Assembly: GCA_050184295.1 (NCBI GenBank)
Contig: JBFXAM010000079.1
Coordinates: 1-20,413, forward strand
DNA: 20,413 nucleotides
Source: JBFXAM01 sp050184295
GTDB taxonomy: Bacteria > Planctomycetota > Phycisphaerae > UBA1845 > Fen-1342
Reading direction: 5' to 3'
The notes beneath the pieces are model-generated. The model was not told where the DNA came from. It saw only the letters and a list, made by a program, of their open reading frames with translations, and did not search any database. Below, one piece after another: positions 6,977 through 14,009 of the stretch (positions are counted from its first letter, which is position 1; every line of letters begins with the position of its first letter). A program made the position numbers and the translations under genes.

Positions 6977-7027
6977 CCGCGTCGGCCCCGCGCGATTCAC
7001 GCGTGGGGCCGACGCGGTTTTGTTTTT
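6977..7027 (+). terminator. Rho-independent terminator of the secretion/pilus operon
   Basis: An 18-bp stem pairs 6977-6994 with 7000-7017 (one G-T pair) around a 5-base loop ATTCA, followed at once by TTTTGTTTTT at 7018-7027. It lies 52 bp after the last pseudopilin stop and cleanly separates that operon from the peptidase gene. Confidence 0.9.
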
Positions 7028-7044
7028 CCGCGCCGCGCGGCGGC

Positions 7045-7074
7045 TTTCGTTGTCCCCGCGCGGTCGTCTAGAAT
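7045..7074 (+). promoter_or_regulatory. Candidate sigma70-like promoter for the M28 peptidase gene
   Basis: TAGAAT at 7069-7074 matches 5 of 6 bases of the -10 consensus; the only -35 candidate at fair spacing is a poor TTTCGT at 7045-7050 (18-bp spacer). It lies just after the strong terminator, where a new promoter is required. Confidence 0.35.
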
Positions 7075-7129
7075 GGCGCGGGTTCGGCGCCGTCTCGTCC
7101 CCGGACGCGAGCGTCAGGAGGCTTGATTC

Positions 7130-8551
7130 ATGCTGCGAATGGTGGCTCACATCGCGCTGGTTGGCCTGGTCATCGGAGCTGCGCAGGCCCAGCCGAGCGC
7201 GCCGGCGCGCCCCGACGTCATGCCGTATCGCGACGCCGCCGGTCGCATCATCGAAGCGGCGCTCGCCAGCGACGAGGCGTGGACGCAATTGGAGCAGCTC
7301 TGCGACGACATCGGACACCGCCTCAGCGGGTCCGCGGCGCTCGATCGCGCGATCGAGTGGGCGGCGTCCACGCTGCGCCGCGGCGGCGCTGAGAACGTCC
7401 GCGTCGACCCTGTGATGGTGCCCAAGTGGGTCCGCGGCCGCGAATCCGCGACGCTGCTGACGCCGCTGGAGCGCGAACTGCCGATGCTGGGGCTCGGCGG
7501 TTCGGTCGGCACGCCGCCGGAGGGCGTCACCGCCGAGGTCATCGTCGTGGGCGACGAGAACGAGTTGAACGCGTTGCCCGACGAGCGCGTCCGCGGCCGC
7601 ATCGTGCTGTTCAACAAGGCGATGCCGCCGTACTCGGCGGAGCGCGGGACGAGCTATGGTCCGACCGTGAAGTATCGATCGCAGGGTGCGCGGCTTGCGG
7701 CGGCGCGCGGCGCGGTTGCGGCTCTGGTGCGCTCGGTGACGGCGCGCAGTTTGCAGAGTCCGCACACCGGGGGAATGAACTACGGCGACGCGAAGACGAA
7801 GGTTCCGACGGCCGCGATCACGGTGGAAGATGCGGAGTCGATGGCGCGCATGCAGGCGCGCGGGATCCCGGTGCGCGTGACGCTGCGGATGGAAGCGAAG
7901 GACGAGGGGCTTGTGCCGTCGGGGAATGTGATCGGGGAGCTGCGCGGACGCGAGGCGCCGGACGAGGTCGTGGTGATCGGCGGGCACATCGATTCGTGGG
8001 ACGTGGGACAGGGGGCGCACGACGACGGCGCGGGTTGCGTCATCAGCATGGAGGCGATCCGATTGCTGCGCAAACTCGACCTGCGCCCGCGGCGGACGAT
8101 TCGCGTTGTGCTCTGGACGAACGAAGAGAACGGCCTGGCGGGCGGCAAGGCGTATGCCGAGAAGTACAAGGACGACCTCGCGAAGCACGTCGCGGCGATC
8201 GAGTCGGATTCGGGCGCGTTTGCGCCGCGCGGGTTCAGCGTCTCGCACGTGGACGCGGCGCGCGAAAAGCGCGCCGTGCAGCAGCTCAGCGAGATTGTGA
8301 AGCTGCTCGAACCGCTCGGGGCCGCGAAAGCCGAGGGCGGCGGCGGCGGCGCGGACATCGGCCCGCTGAAGCCGTTCGGCGTGCCCGTGATGGGCCACGA
8401 AGTCGATAACTCGATCTACTTTGACTACCACCACACGCACGCCGACACGCTCGACAAGGTCGATCGCACAGACCTGAATCGCAACGTCGCGGCGATGGCG
8501 ATCATGGCGTACGTGCTCGCGGACATGCCCGGGCGACTCGGGGACGAGTGA
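7130..8551 (+). CDS. Secreted M28 family metallopeptidase, PGCP (carboxypeptidase Q)-like
   Basis: A 473-residue predicted zinc exopeptidase, exported: residues 1-20 form a signal peptide ending AQA before QPSA. A PA-type insert (about 130-250) contains RGRIVLFNKAM. The catalytic M28 core follows: GGHIDSWDVGQG (His286, Asp288), HDDGAG (Asp298/Asp299), NEENG (Glu332/Glu333), ESDSGAF (Asp360) and HHTHADT (434-440). These supply the expected two-zinc ligands and catalytic Glu of the family. The order signal peptide, PA insert, M28 core matches plasma glutamate carboxypeptidase-like enzymes that cleave dipeptides or N-terminal residues. ATG 7130 is fixed by AGGAGG at 7116-7121 and by an in-frame TGA at 7124-7126. 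It appears monocistronic: strong terminator upstream, hairpin and 210-bp gap downstream. Specific substrate cannot be told. Confidence 0.92.
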   Translation: MLRMVAHIALVGLVIGAAQAQPSAPARPDVMPYRDAAGRIIEAALASDEAWTQLEQLCDDIGHRLSGSAALDRAIEWAASTLRRGGAENVRVDPVMVPKWVRGRESATLLTPLERELPMLGLGGSVGTPPEGVTAEVIVVGDENELNALPDERVRGRIVLFNKAMPPYSAERGTSYGPTVKYRSQGARLAAARGAVAALVRSVTARSLQSPHTGGMNYGDAKTKVPTAAITVEDAESMARMQARGIPVRVTLRMEAKDEGLVPSGNVIGELRGREAPDEVVVIGGHIDSWDVGQGAHDDGAGCVISMEAIRLLRKLDLRPRRTIRVVLWTNEENGLAGGKAYAEKYKDDLAKHVAAIESDSGAFAPRGFSVSHVDAAREKRAVQQLSEIVKLLEPLGAAKAEGGGGGADIGPLKPFGVPVMGHEVDNSIYFDYHHTHADTLDKVDRTDLNRNVAAMAIMAYVLADMPGRLGDE

Positions 8552-8585
8552 GCGCGATCCGCGCCCGAGGCGACGCGTTTCAGCA

Positions 8586-8606
8586 CCCGCCGCGCCAAGC
8601 GGCGGG
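8586..8606 (+). terminator. GC hairpin after the M28 gene (weak terminator candidate)
   Basis: CCCGCCGC at 8586-8593 pairs perfectly with GCGGCGGG at 8599-8606 around GCCAA. There is no T-tract after it, so it may be a processing or factor-dependent site, or a chance hairpin in GC-rich DNA. Confidence 0.35.
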
Positions 8607-8621
8607 CCGGTCCGTCGCGGC

Positions 8622-8650
8622 TTGAGCGTTCGCACGGCGCGGGATATCGT
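8622..8650 (+). promoter_or_regulatory. Candidate sigma70-like promoter for frr
   Basis: TTGAGC at 8622-8627 and TATCGT at 8645-8650 are 17 bp apart, each matching 4 of 6 consensus bases. It lies about 110 bp upstream of frr and just after the hairpin ending the peptidase gene. Confidence 0.35.
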
Positions 8651-8761
8651 GGTGGCGCAGATCCGAATCGCCGCTCGGCGTTCCCCCGGGGGACGCGGGG
8701 CCCGTCAGTCGGCCGCTTGCGCGGCGACGTGCGTCCGCGGCGAATGGCGAGGAGCAACGCG

Positions 8762-9328
8762 ATGGCCCTGGCGGACGTGATTCGCAGCAGCACACAACAG
8801 ATGGAGAAGTCGCTCGAGCACCTGCGGACCGAATTCCGCACGGTGCGCACCGGGCGGGCGTCGACCGGGCTGGTCGAACATCTGCGTGTCGACGTGTCCG
8901 CGTACGGGTCGAGCATGGGACTCAAGGAGCTCGCCAGCATCGCGGTCGCCGAGGGCAACGTCATCGTCATCAAGCCCTTCGACCCGTCGACGCTGAAGGA
9001 CATTCAGAAGGCGGTCGAGAAAAGCGACATCAACATCAACCCGCAGAATGACGGCAAGGTGATCCGCCTGCCGGTGCCCGCGCTGTCGACCGATCGTCGC
9101 AAGCAACTGGCCGAACAGGTCAAGAAGCTCGCCGAGGCGCAAAAGGTGATCGTGCGCAATGTCCGGCGCGACGCCAACAAGCTCTTCGAGAGCGAAAAGA
9201 AGAACAAGACGATGACCGAGGACGACGCCAAGCGCGGCGAAGAGCAGGCGCAGAAGCTCACCGACGAGTACTGCACGAAGATCGACAAGCTCGTCGCGGA
9301 AAAGTCGAAAGAGATCATGGAGGGCTAG
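8762..9328 (+). CDS. frr: Ribosome recycling factor
   Basis: RRF works with EF-G to split the post-termination ribosome complex. The 188-residue product is close to the usual 185 and is alignable by eye over its length: LRTEFRTVRTGRAS in the first helix, domain II with IVIKPFDPSTLKDIQKAVEKS and NPQNDGKVIRLPVPALSTDR, then VIVRNVRRDANKLFE in the long helix that contacts the ribosome (E. coli has the same VRNVRRDAN core). ATG 8762 is chosen because GAGGAG at 8749-8754 lies 7 bases upstream and the protein then begins MALADV, as expected; an earlier in-frame start would extend the N-terminus beyond the family. The usual upstream partners tsf and pyrH are absent; the neighbours are a peptidase and a glycosidase. 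Confidence 0.98.
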   Translation: MALADVIRSSTQQMEKSLEHLRTEFRTVRTGRASTGLVEHLRVDVSAYGSSMGLKELASIAVAEGNVIVIKPFDPSTLKDIQKAVEKSDININPQNDGKVIRLPVPALSTDRRKQLAEQVKKLAEAQKVIVRNVRRDANKLFESEKKNKTMTEDDAKRGEEQAQKLTDEYCTKIDKLVAEKSKEIMEG

Positions 9329-9378
9329 CCGCCGGGGCGCGACGCTGCCTGTCGCTGGCGGCCGCCGGTCGGTGACCT

Positions 9379-11901
9379 ATGGCTCGACGTCCAAGCCGCC
9401 GCCGGTCGCGCGCGATCGCGGTCGGTCTGTTGATGATGGCGTTGTGGGAGCCGCACGCGGCGGGCCAGGCGGGCGGCGCGTCAACCGACCGCGCACCCCG
9501 TGACGACCGCCGTTTCGTCGGCCAGCTTCGACCGGTCGAGTTCGCCGCGGTGCGACTCGAAGATTCGTTCTGGGCGCCGCGCATCGAAACGGTTCGGCGA
9601 AATACGCTTCCGCACTGCCTCGAACAGTGCGAAGCGACCGGGCGATTGGCAAATTTCGACCGCGCCGCCGGCCGTGAGCGCGGCGCGCATCAGGGCTGGT
9701 TCTTCAACGATTCCGACGTGTACAAGGTGGTCGAGGGCGCGGCGAACCTGCTCGCGCTGCGGCGCGACGCCGACCTCGAGCAGCGCGTCGCGGCGCTGAT
9801 CGACCGCATCGCGGCCGCCCAGCAGCCCGACGGCTACCTCAACACCTACTACACGCTCCATCCAGACGAGAAGCGCTGGAGCGACATCGGCGTCCGTCAC
9901 GAGCTGTATTGCGCGGGACACCTGCTCGAGGCGGGCTTGGCGCTGCACGCCGCGACCGGCGACGAACGCCTGCTCGAGGTCGCGCGGCGCTTCGTCGCGC
10001 ACATTCGCGCGACGTTTGGTCCCGGCCGGCGCGCCGATCCGCCGGGGCACGAGGAGATTGAGCTCGCGCTCCTTCGGCTGTGGCGGCTGACCGGGGACGA
10101 CGCCAACCGCGACCTGGCGCGGTTCTTCGTCGATCAGCGCGGCCGCGCGGACGGGCGCAAGCTGTACGGCGAATACTCGCAGGACCACGCGCCGCTCGCA
10201 CAGCAGCGCGAGATCGTCGGCCACGCCGTGCGGGCGCTGTATCTCTACTCCGCCGCCACCGAGCTGCTCGACGAATCCACCCGCGCGGAGGCCTGGTCCG
10301 CGCTCCAGGCGCTCTGGCACGACGCGGTCGAGACGAAGATGTATGTCACCGGCGGCATCGGCAACTCGTCGAGCAACGAGGGCTTCACCCACAGCTACGA
10401 CCTGCCGAACGACACCGCGTATGCGGAGACCTGCGCCGCGATCGCGCTGGTGTTCTGGGCGCATCGGATGAACCTGCAAACCGCGGACGCCCGCTATTTC
10501 GACGTAGTCGAGCGGGCGTTGTTCAACGGCGTGCTGTCGGGCATCTCGCTCGACGGGCGGCAGTTCTTCTACACGAACCCGCTCGCGAGCCGCGGGCAGC
10601 ACCGCCGCCAGGATTGGTACGCGTGTGCGTGCTGTCCGACCAATCTCGTGCGCATGCTGCCGACCGTGGGTGGCTACGCCTATGCGGTGGATCGCGAAGG
10701 CACGCTCTTCGTGAATCTCTATGTTCAGAGCAGCGCACGGATACCCCTGCGTCCATCGCCGTCCGGTGTGTCGTCGGGCGAGACCGGGCCGGCACTGCAA
10801 ATCCGGCAACGCACGCGTTATCCGTGGGACGGCGCGGTCGAGCTCGACGTCGCCGGCGCTCCGGATCGCGAGTTCACGCTTGCGCTGCGCATCCCCGGAT
10901 GGTGCCGATCCTATTCGCTTCGCGTCAACGGGGAGCGGCACCCCACGCGCCTGTCCGGTGGCTACGCCCGGATCACGCGGCGTTGGGCGGACGCCGACCG
11001 CGTCGCATTGGCGTGGGACATGCCGATCGAGCGCGTCGAATCCGATCCGCGCGTCGTCGCAAACCGCGGACGGGTCGCGCTGCAGCGCGGCCCGCTGGTC
11101 TATTGCATCGAGGGCGTCGACCAGCCCGACGCGGCGCCGCCACCGCGCCTCGCGACGCGTCCGGAGCATGACGCCGCTACGCGATCTGGGTTCACCCATG
11201 TTCGCCGGCTCGCGCTGCCGTGCGACACCGAGCTGCGCATCGACGAGGTGCGTGATCTGCCGGGCGGCATGACGACCATCCGGGGCGCTGGGCTCGTGCC
11301 GGTGGCAGACAACGCGCGCTGGTCGAGGGAGCGCCCGCTCTATCGCGTGGCGCCGGAGTCGCTTCGGCAGGAGTTCGTCGCGATTCCGTACTACACGTGG
11401 GCGAACCGCGCGCCGGCGGAAATGGTCGTCTGGATTCCCGAGTCGCCGGCGCTCGTCGATCCCGGCCCCGTCGCCGGCGTGACGGCCAGCGCGTCGCACT
11501 GCTTTTCGCGCGACACGGTCGACGCACTCTGCGACGGCGTCGAGCCGCAAAGCTCGCACGACGCGTCGATCCCGCGCTTCACGTGGTGGCCGCGGCGCGG
11601 TTCGCAAGAGTGGGTGCAGTACGACTTTCGCGCCCCGCGCACGATCAGCGCTGTCGCGGTGTACTGGTTCGACGACACCGGGCAGGGCGGCGGGTGCGCG
11701 CTGCCGGCGAGCCGTCGCGTGCAGGTGCGGGTCGACGGCGAATGGCGCGACGCGGATGCCGGTGTCGCTCCCAGCGTGCCGCGCGACGACTACGACAAAC
11801 TGCGCTTCACGCCGGTGCGCACGGACGGCGTGCGCCTGGAGGTGCAACTTCAGCCAGGGCGTTCAGCGGGCATTCTGGAGTGGGCGGTTGAGTTCGGGTA
11901 G
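9379..11901 (+). CDS. Secreted GH127 (DUF1680) beta-L-arabinofuranosidase-like glycoside hydrolase with C-terminal discoidin-like domain
   Basis: An 840-residue enzyme of the family that releases L-arabinofuranose from plant-type glycans. Residues 1 to about 31 form a signal peptide (arginine-rich start, AIAVGLLMMALW core, AAGQA end). The alpha/alpha-barrel follows from about 48 (VRLEDSFWAPRIETVRRN) through QPDGYLNTYYT, RHELYCAGHLLEAGLALH and TGGIGNSSSNEGFT. Catalytic and zinc residues of the family are present: Glu334 in the NEGF motif, Glu350 and Cys352 in AETCAA, and Cys418-Cys419 in CACCPTN, with the same 16-residue spacing between the two Glu as in Bifidobacterium HypBA1. The last 130 residues (from about VTASASHCF to VRLEVQLQP) look like a F5/8-type C carbohydrate-binding domain. 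The start has only a weak ribosome-binding site. It follows frr by 50 bp and precedes a GH20-like gene by 124 bp. Substrate is inferred. Confidence 0.93.
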   Translation: MARRPSRRRSRAIAVGLLMMALWEPHAAGQAGGASTDRAPRDDRRFVGQLRPVEFAAVRLEDSFWAPRIETVRRNTLPHCLEQCEATGRLANFDRAAGRERGAHQGWFFNDSDVYKVVEGAANLLALRRDADLEQRVAALIDRIAAAQQPDGYLNTYYTLHPDEKRWSDIGVRHELYCAGHLLEAGLALHAATGDERLLEVARRFVAHIRATFGPGRRADPPGHEEIELALLRLWRLTGDDANRDLARFFVDQRGRADGRKLYGEYSQDHAPLAQQREIVGHAVRALYLYSAATELLDESTRAEAWSALQALWHDAVETKMYVTGGIGNSSSNEGFTHSYDLPNDTAYAETCAAIALVFWAHRMNLQTADARYFDVVERALFNGVLSGISLDGRQFFYTNPLASRGQHRRQDWYACACCPTNLVRMLPTVGGYAYAVDREGTLFVNLYVQSSARIPLRPSPSGVSSGETGPALQIRQRTRYPWDGAVELDVAGAPDREFTLALRIPGWCRSYSLRVNGERHPTRLSGGYARITRRWADADRVALAWDMPIERVESDPRVVANRGRVALQRGPLVYCIEGVDQPDAAPPPRLATRPEHDAATRSGFTHVRRLALPCDTELRIDEVRDLPGGMTTIRGAGLVPVADNARWSRERPLYRVAPESLRQEFVAIPYYTWANRAPAEMVVWIPESPALVDPGPVAGVTASASHCFSRDTVDALCDGVEPQSSHDASIPRFTWWPRRGSQEWVQYDFRAPRTISAVAVYWFDDTGQGGGCALPASRRVQVRVDGEWRDADAGVAPSVPRDDYDKLRFTPVRTDGVRLEVQLQPGRSAGILEWAVEFG

Positions 11902-12025
11902 GCCGGCGGCAATGGGGAGCCGCGAGTGACGGATCGGACAGGCGCGACGCGCCAAGTCACGCCGTGACGGAGGAAGGTGCGGAGGTACCGCGCGATTCCG
12001 ACCCTTGGGTGACGACGGAGCCAGG

Positions 12026-13579
12026 ATGGAATTCATCGGCTGGATGTACGACGTCGCGCGGGAACAGTCGCCTTCGGAGGCGTTCCTGAACGACCTGTGC
12101 GAACGCTCGCTCGCCGCGGGCTACAACGCGCTGGGTCTCTATCTTGAGCATCGCTTCATCTATGCATCGGCTCCGTGGGCCGCGGGCGCCGGGGCGCTCG
12201 AACCCGACGTTGTGCCGCGTCTGGCGGCGCGATTCAAGCCGCGCGGGCTGCGGATCATCCCGTTTCTGAACACGCTGGGTCATCTCGAAGGTTTCATCCG
12301 CGCGGAGGGCGGGCAGTGGCTCGCCGAGGGGCCGGGCAGCAACTTCTGGTCGCGGCAGATCTGCGCGACGCGTCCGGAGTGCGGCGCGTTTGCGCGCGGG
12401 CTGGTGCGCGATGCGCTCGCCGCGTTCGACGACGAGTGGGTACACGTCGGCGGCGACGAGACCAAGGAGCTCGGCGACTGCCCGCGCTGTGCCGAGCGCG
12501 TCGCCGCCGTCGGCAAGGCCGGTTTGTACGCGGAGTATTATGGACCGCTCTGCCGCTGGGTGCTGGAGCAGGGCCGCCGGCCGTGCCTGTGGGGCGACAT
12601 GCTCATCGAGCATCCCGAGGCGCTCGACGCGCTGCCGCGCGAAACCGTGATCTTCGACTGGCAATACTTCAACCGTCCGGCGGAGACGCTGCGCCGGTTT
12701 CGCGAGCGCGGCTTCGACGTCGTCGCGTGTCCAAGCGTGCAGTCGTACAACTCGGTGTGGTGCTTTCTCGACGCGACGCGGCAGAACATCGATGAGCACG
12801 CGGACGACGCGGCGGCGCTGGGGGCCCGCGGCGTGTGCGTGACGACGTGGGAAGCGAGCTTCTTCACGCAGTACCGCGCGCTTCTGCCGGTGATCTTCGC
12901 GGCGGGGCGGCGGCTCTCGCAGCGGAGCGACTGGAGCGCCGCTTTGCGCGCGGAGAGCGACGACGCGTTCTTCGCAGCCGCGGAGATTCTCGGCAACCGC
13001 ATCCCCGCCGCCGCGCCGTTCATCGCGCCCGGAACGTGGCGGCAGCTGCGCGATCGGCTGATCATCCGACAGAACCCGTTTTATCTCTGGCAGGACTGGC
13101 GCAGCGAGGCGTGCGGCGCCGCCGGCGAGCGCGTCCTGGCGCTGTGCGCGGAGGTCCAGCGACTGGTTCCGGCGGGTCACGTGCTCGGCGTCGCCAACAC
13201 GCTGTATCGCGTCGCGGTGGAGTGGGTGCGCTGCGTCGAGCAGGCGTACGACGAATACCGAAACCGGCGGCTCGACGCGTCGGCGGCGACGCTGCGGCGT
13301 GGCGTTGATCTGTTCGAGCGGCTGCGCAGCGGGTTGACCGAAGCGGCGGAAACGGGCGGGTCGCGCGCCGACCCCGACCGGCTGAATGGATTGATCTCGC
13401 ACGTGCGCGCGGTGGCCGATCGCGTTGCGGCGTTGCGGGTTGAGCGGGGCTTGGCGGCGCGCGAGACGCCGGCGGCCGACCGGCGAGCGCCCGTGTATCT
13501 ACCGGCATTTGAGACCATTTCGCACATCGGCTACATCCGCGACGACCAGGCGGCGTGGCGGACCGGCGCGTTTCGCTAG
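12026..13579 (+). CDS. GH20-like glycoside hydrolase (beta-N-acetylhexosaminidase superfamily), probably cytoplasmic
   Basis: A 517-residue TIM-barrel protein. The N-terminal half shows the GH20 layout: GYNALGLYLEHRF, RGLRIIPFLNTLGHLEGF, and VHVGGDETKELGDCP, where Asp144-Glu145 form the Asp-Glu pair of GH20 substrate-assisted catalysis. Further barrel strands are RPCLWGDMLIEHP, TVIFDWQYFN and GVCVTTWEASFF. The remaining 200 residues are helical and unassigned. There is no signal peptide, unlike the GH127 upstream, so it likely acts inside the cell. ATG 12026 is chosen over TTG 12005 because GGAG at 12016-12019 is 6 bases upstream. The short gap after GH127 contains two small hairpins (near 11941-11953 and 11956-11968) but no T-tract, so the two may be co-transcribed. 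Sugar specificity is unknown; classical GH20 enzymes remove N-acetylhexosamines. Confidence 0.83.
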   Translation: MEFIGWMYDVAREQSPSEAFLNDLCERSLAAGYNALGLYLEHRFIYASAPWAAGAGALEPDVVPRLAARFKPRGLRIIPFLNTLGHLEGFIRAEGGQWLAEGPGSNFWSRQICATRPECGAFARGLVRDALAAFDDEWVHVGGDETKELGDCPRCAERVAAVGKAGLYAEYYGPLCRWVLEQGRRPCLWGDMLIEHPEALDALPRETVIFDWQYFNRPAETLRRFRERGFDVVACPSVQSYNSVWCFLDATRQNIDEHADDAAALGARGVCVTTWEASFFTQYRALLPVIFAAGRRLSQRSDWSAALRAESDDAFFAAAEILGNRIPAAAPFIAPGTWRQLRDRLIIRQNPFYLWQDWRSEACGAAGERVLALCAEVQRLVPAGHVLGVANTLYRVAVEWVRCVEQAYDEYRNRRLDASAATLRRGVDLFERLRSGLTEAAETGGSRADPDRLNGLISHVRAVADRVAALRVERGLAARETPAADRRAPVYLPAFETISHIGYIRDDQAAWRTGAFR

Positions 13580-14009
13580 CGTAATGCCTCATCAGAACCG
13601 CGACGGACTGAAGCCGCGACAATCATGTCGCGCGGCGGCTCCGCGCGGTCGGAAGGCCGCGGCTCGGTCCGTGGGATGATCGCTTTTCTGTTTTTTTCGA
13701 GGCACCACAAAAGGCGCCGCGCTTGGGTTTGTGCACGCAAGTTCGCCTCGGCGGGGTCAGAATCTCATCGGGCGGATTGGACATTCGCGATCGGCGGGTA
13801 GAATCCGATTAACCGGACGGGCGCGTCCGTCCGTTGTCCGCCCGCGCCGCATGACGTCGTGCTGGCGCCCGGACCAGCGAGCGCGGACCGCGCCGCCATG
13901 CTGATGCGACTCACGACGGCCCGGGGAGAGGTCGGTCGGCGCGCCGGGATCGACCGCGTTGGATCGGCGCGTGCGCCCGGCACGGTGGGGCCGGCGGGCA
14001 CGCGCCGCG
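13580..14009 (+). other. Intergenic stretch of about 430 bp with hairpins, T-tract and inverted repeats
   Basis: No convincing gene is seen. The region has a 7-bp hairpin at 13615-13632 (loop ATCA) competing with another at 13629-13647 (CGCGCGG/CCGCGCG), and a T-rich run at 13684-13697 about 35 bases later, which is a weak terminator for the GH20-like gene at best. Beyond it, nested inverted repeats pair CGAGGC 13698-13703 with GCCTCG 13745-13750, and an inner CACAAA with TTTGTG, just before a promoter-like element. The last 200 bases are open in two frames only because of GC content. The regulator gene may begin at TTG 13959 within it. Confidence 0.5.
13777..13804 (+). promoter_or_regulatory. 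Candidate sigma70-like promoter of the tetR-efflux operon
   Basis: TTGGAC at 13777-13782 and TAGAAT at 13799-13804 are 16 bp apart; the -10 matches 5 of 6 and the -35 matches 3 of 6 (TGGACA one base later matches 5 of 6 with a 15-bp spacer). It lies in the only long gap before the operon, so it is where a promoter and TetR operator are expected. Confidence 0.4.

Noticed and set aside
7073..7126. Small open frame (17 codons from ATG 7073) just before the M28 gene
   Set aside because: Its ATG lies in the candidate -10 element and it has no ribosome-binding site, so it is unlikely to be translated.
6905..8635. Open minus-strand frame of 576 codons across the M28 gene and flanks
   Set aside because: It crosses the strong terminator and the peptidase gene and has no domain signature; a GC artefact.
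8682..8691. Perfect CCCCCGGGGG-like palindrome upstream of frr
   Set aside because: Too short and too GC-simple to call an operator or structured element without repeats elsewhere.
9328..9362. Two-part GC hairpin overlapping the frr stop
   Set aside because: Stem parts are 5 and 6 bp with a bulged interior and no T-tract; such hairpins arise often by chance in this base composition.
9481..11847. Open minus-strand frame of 788 codons opposite the GH127 gene
   Set aside because: Composition is biased to Arg, Ala, Val and His with no motif, while the plus strand carries the complete GH127 catalytic set.
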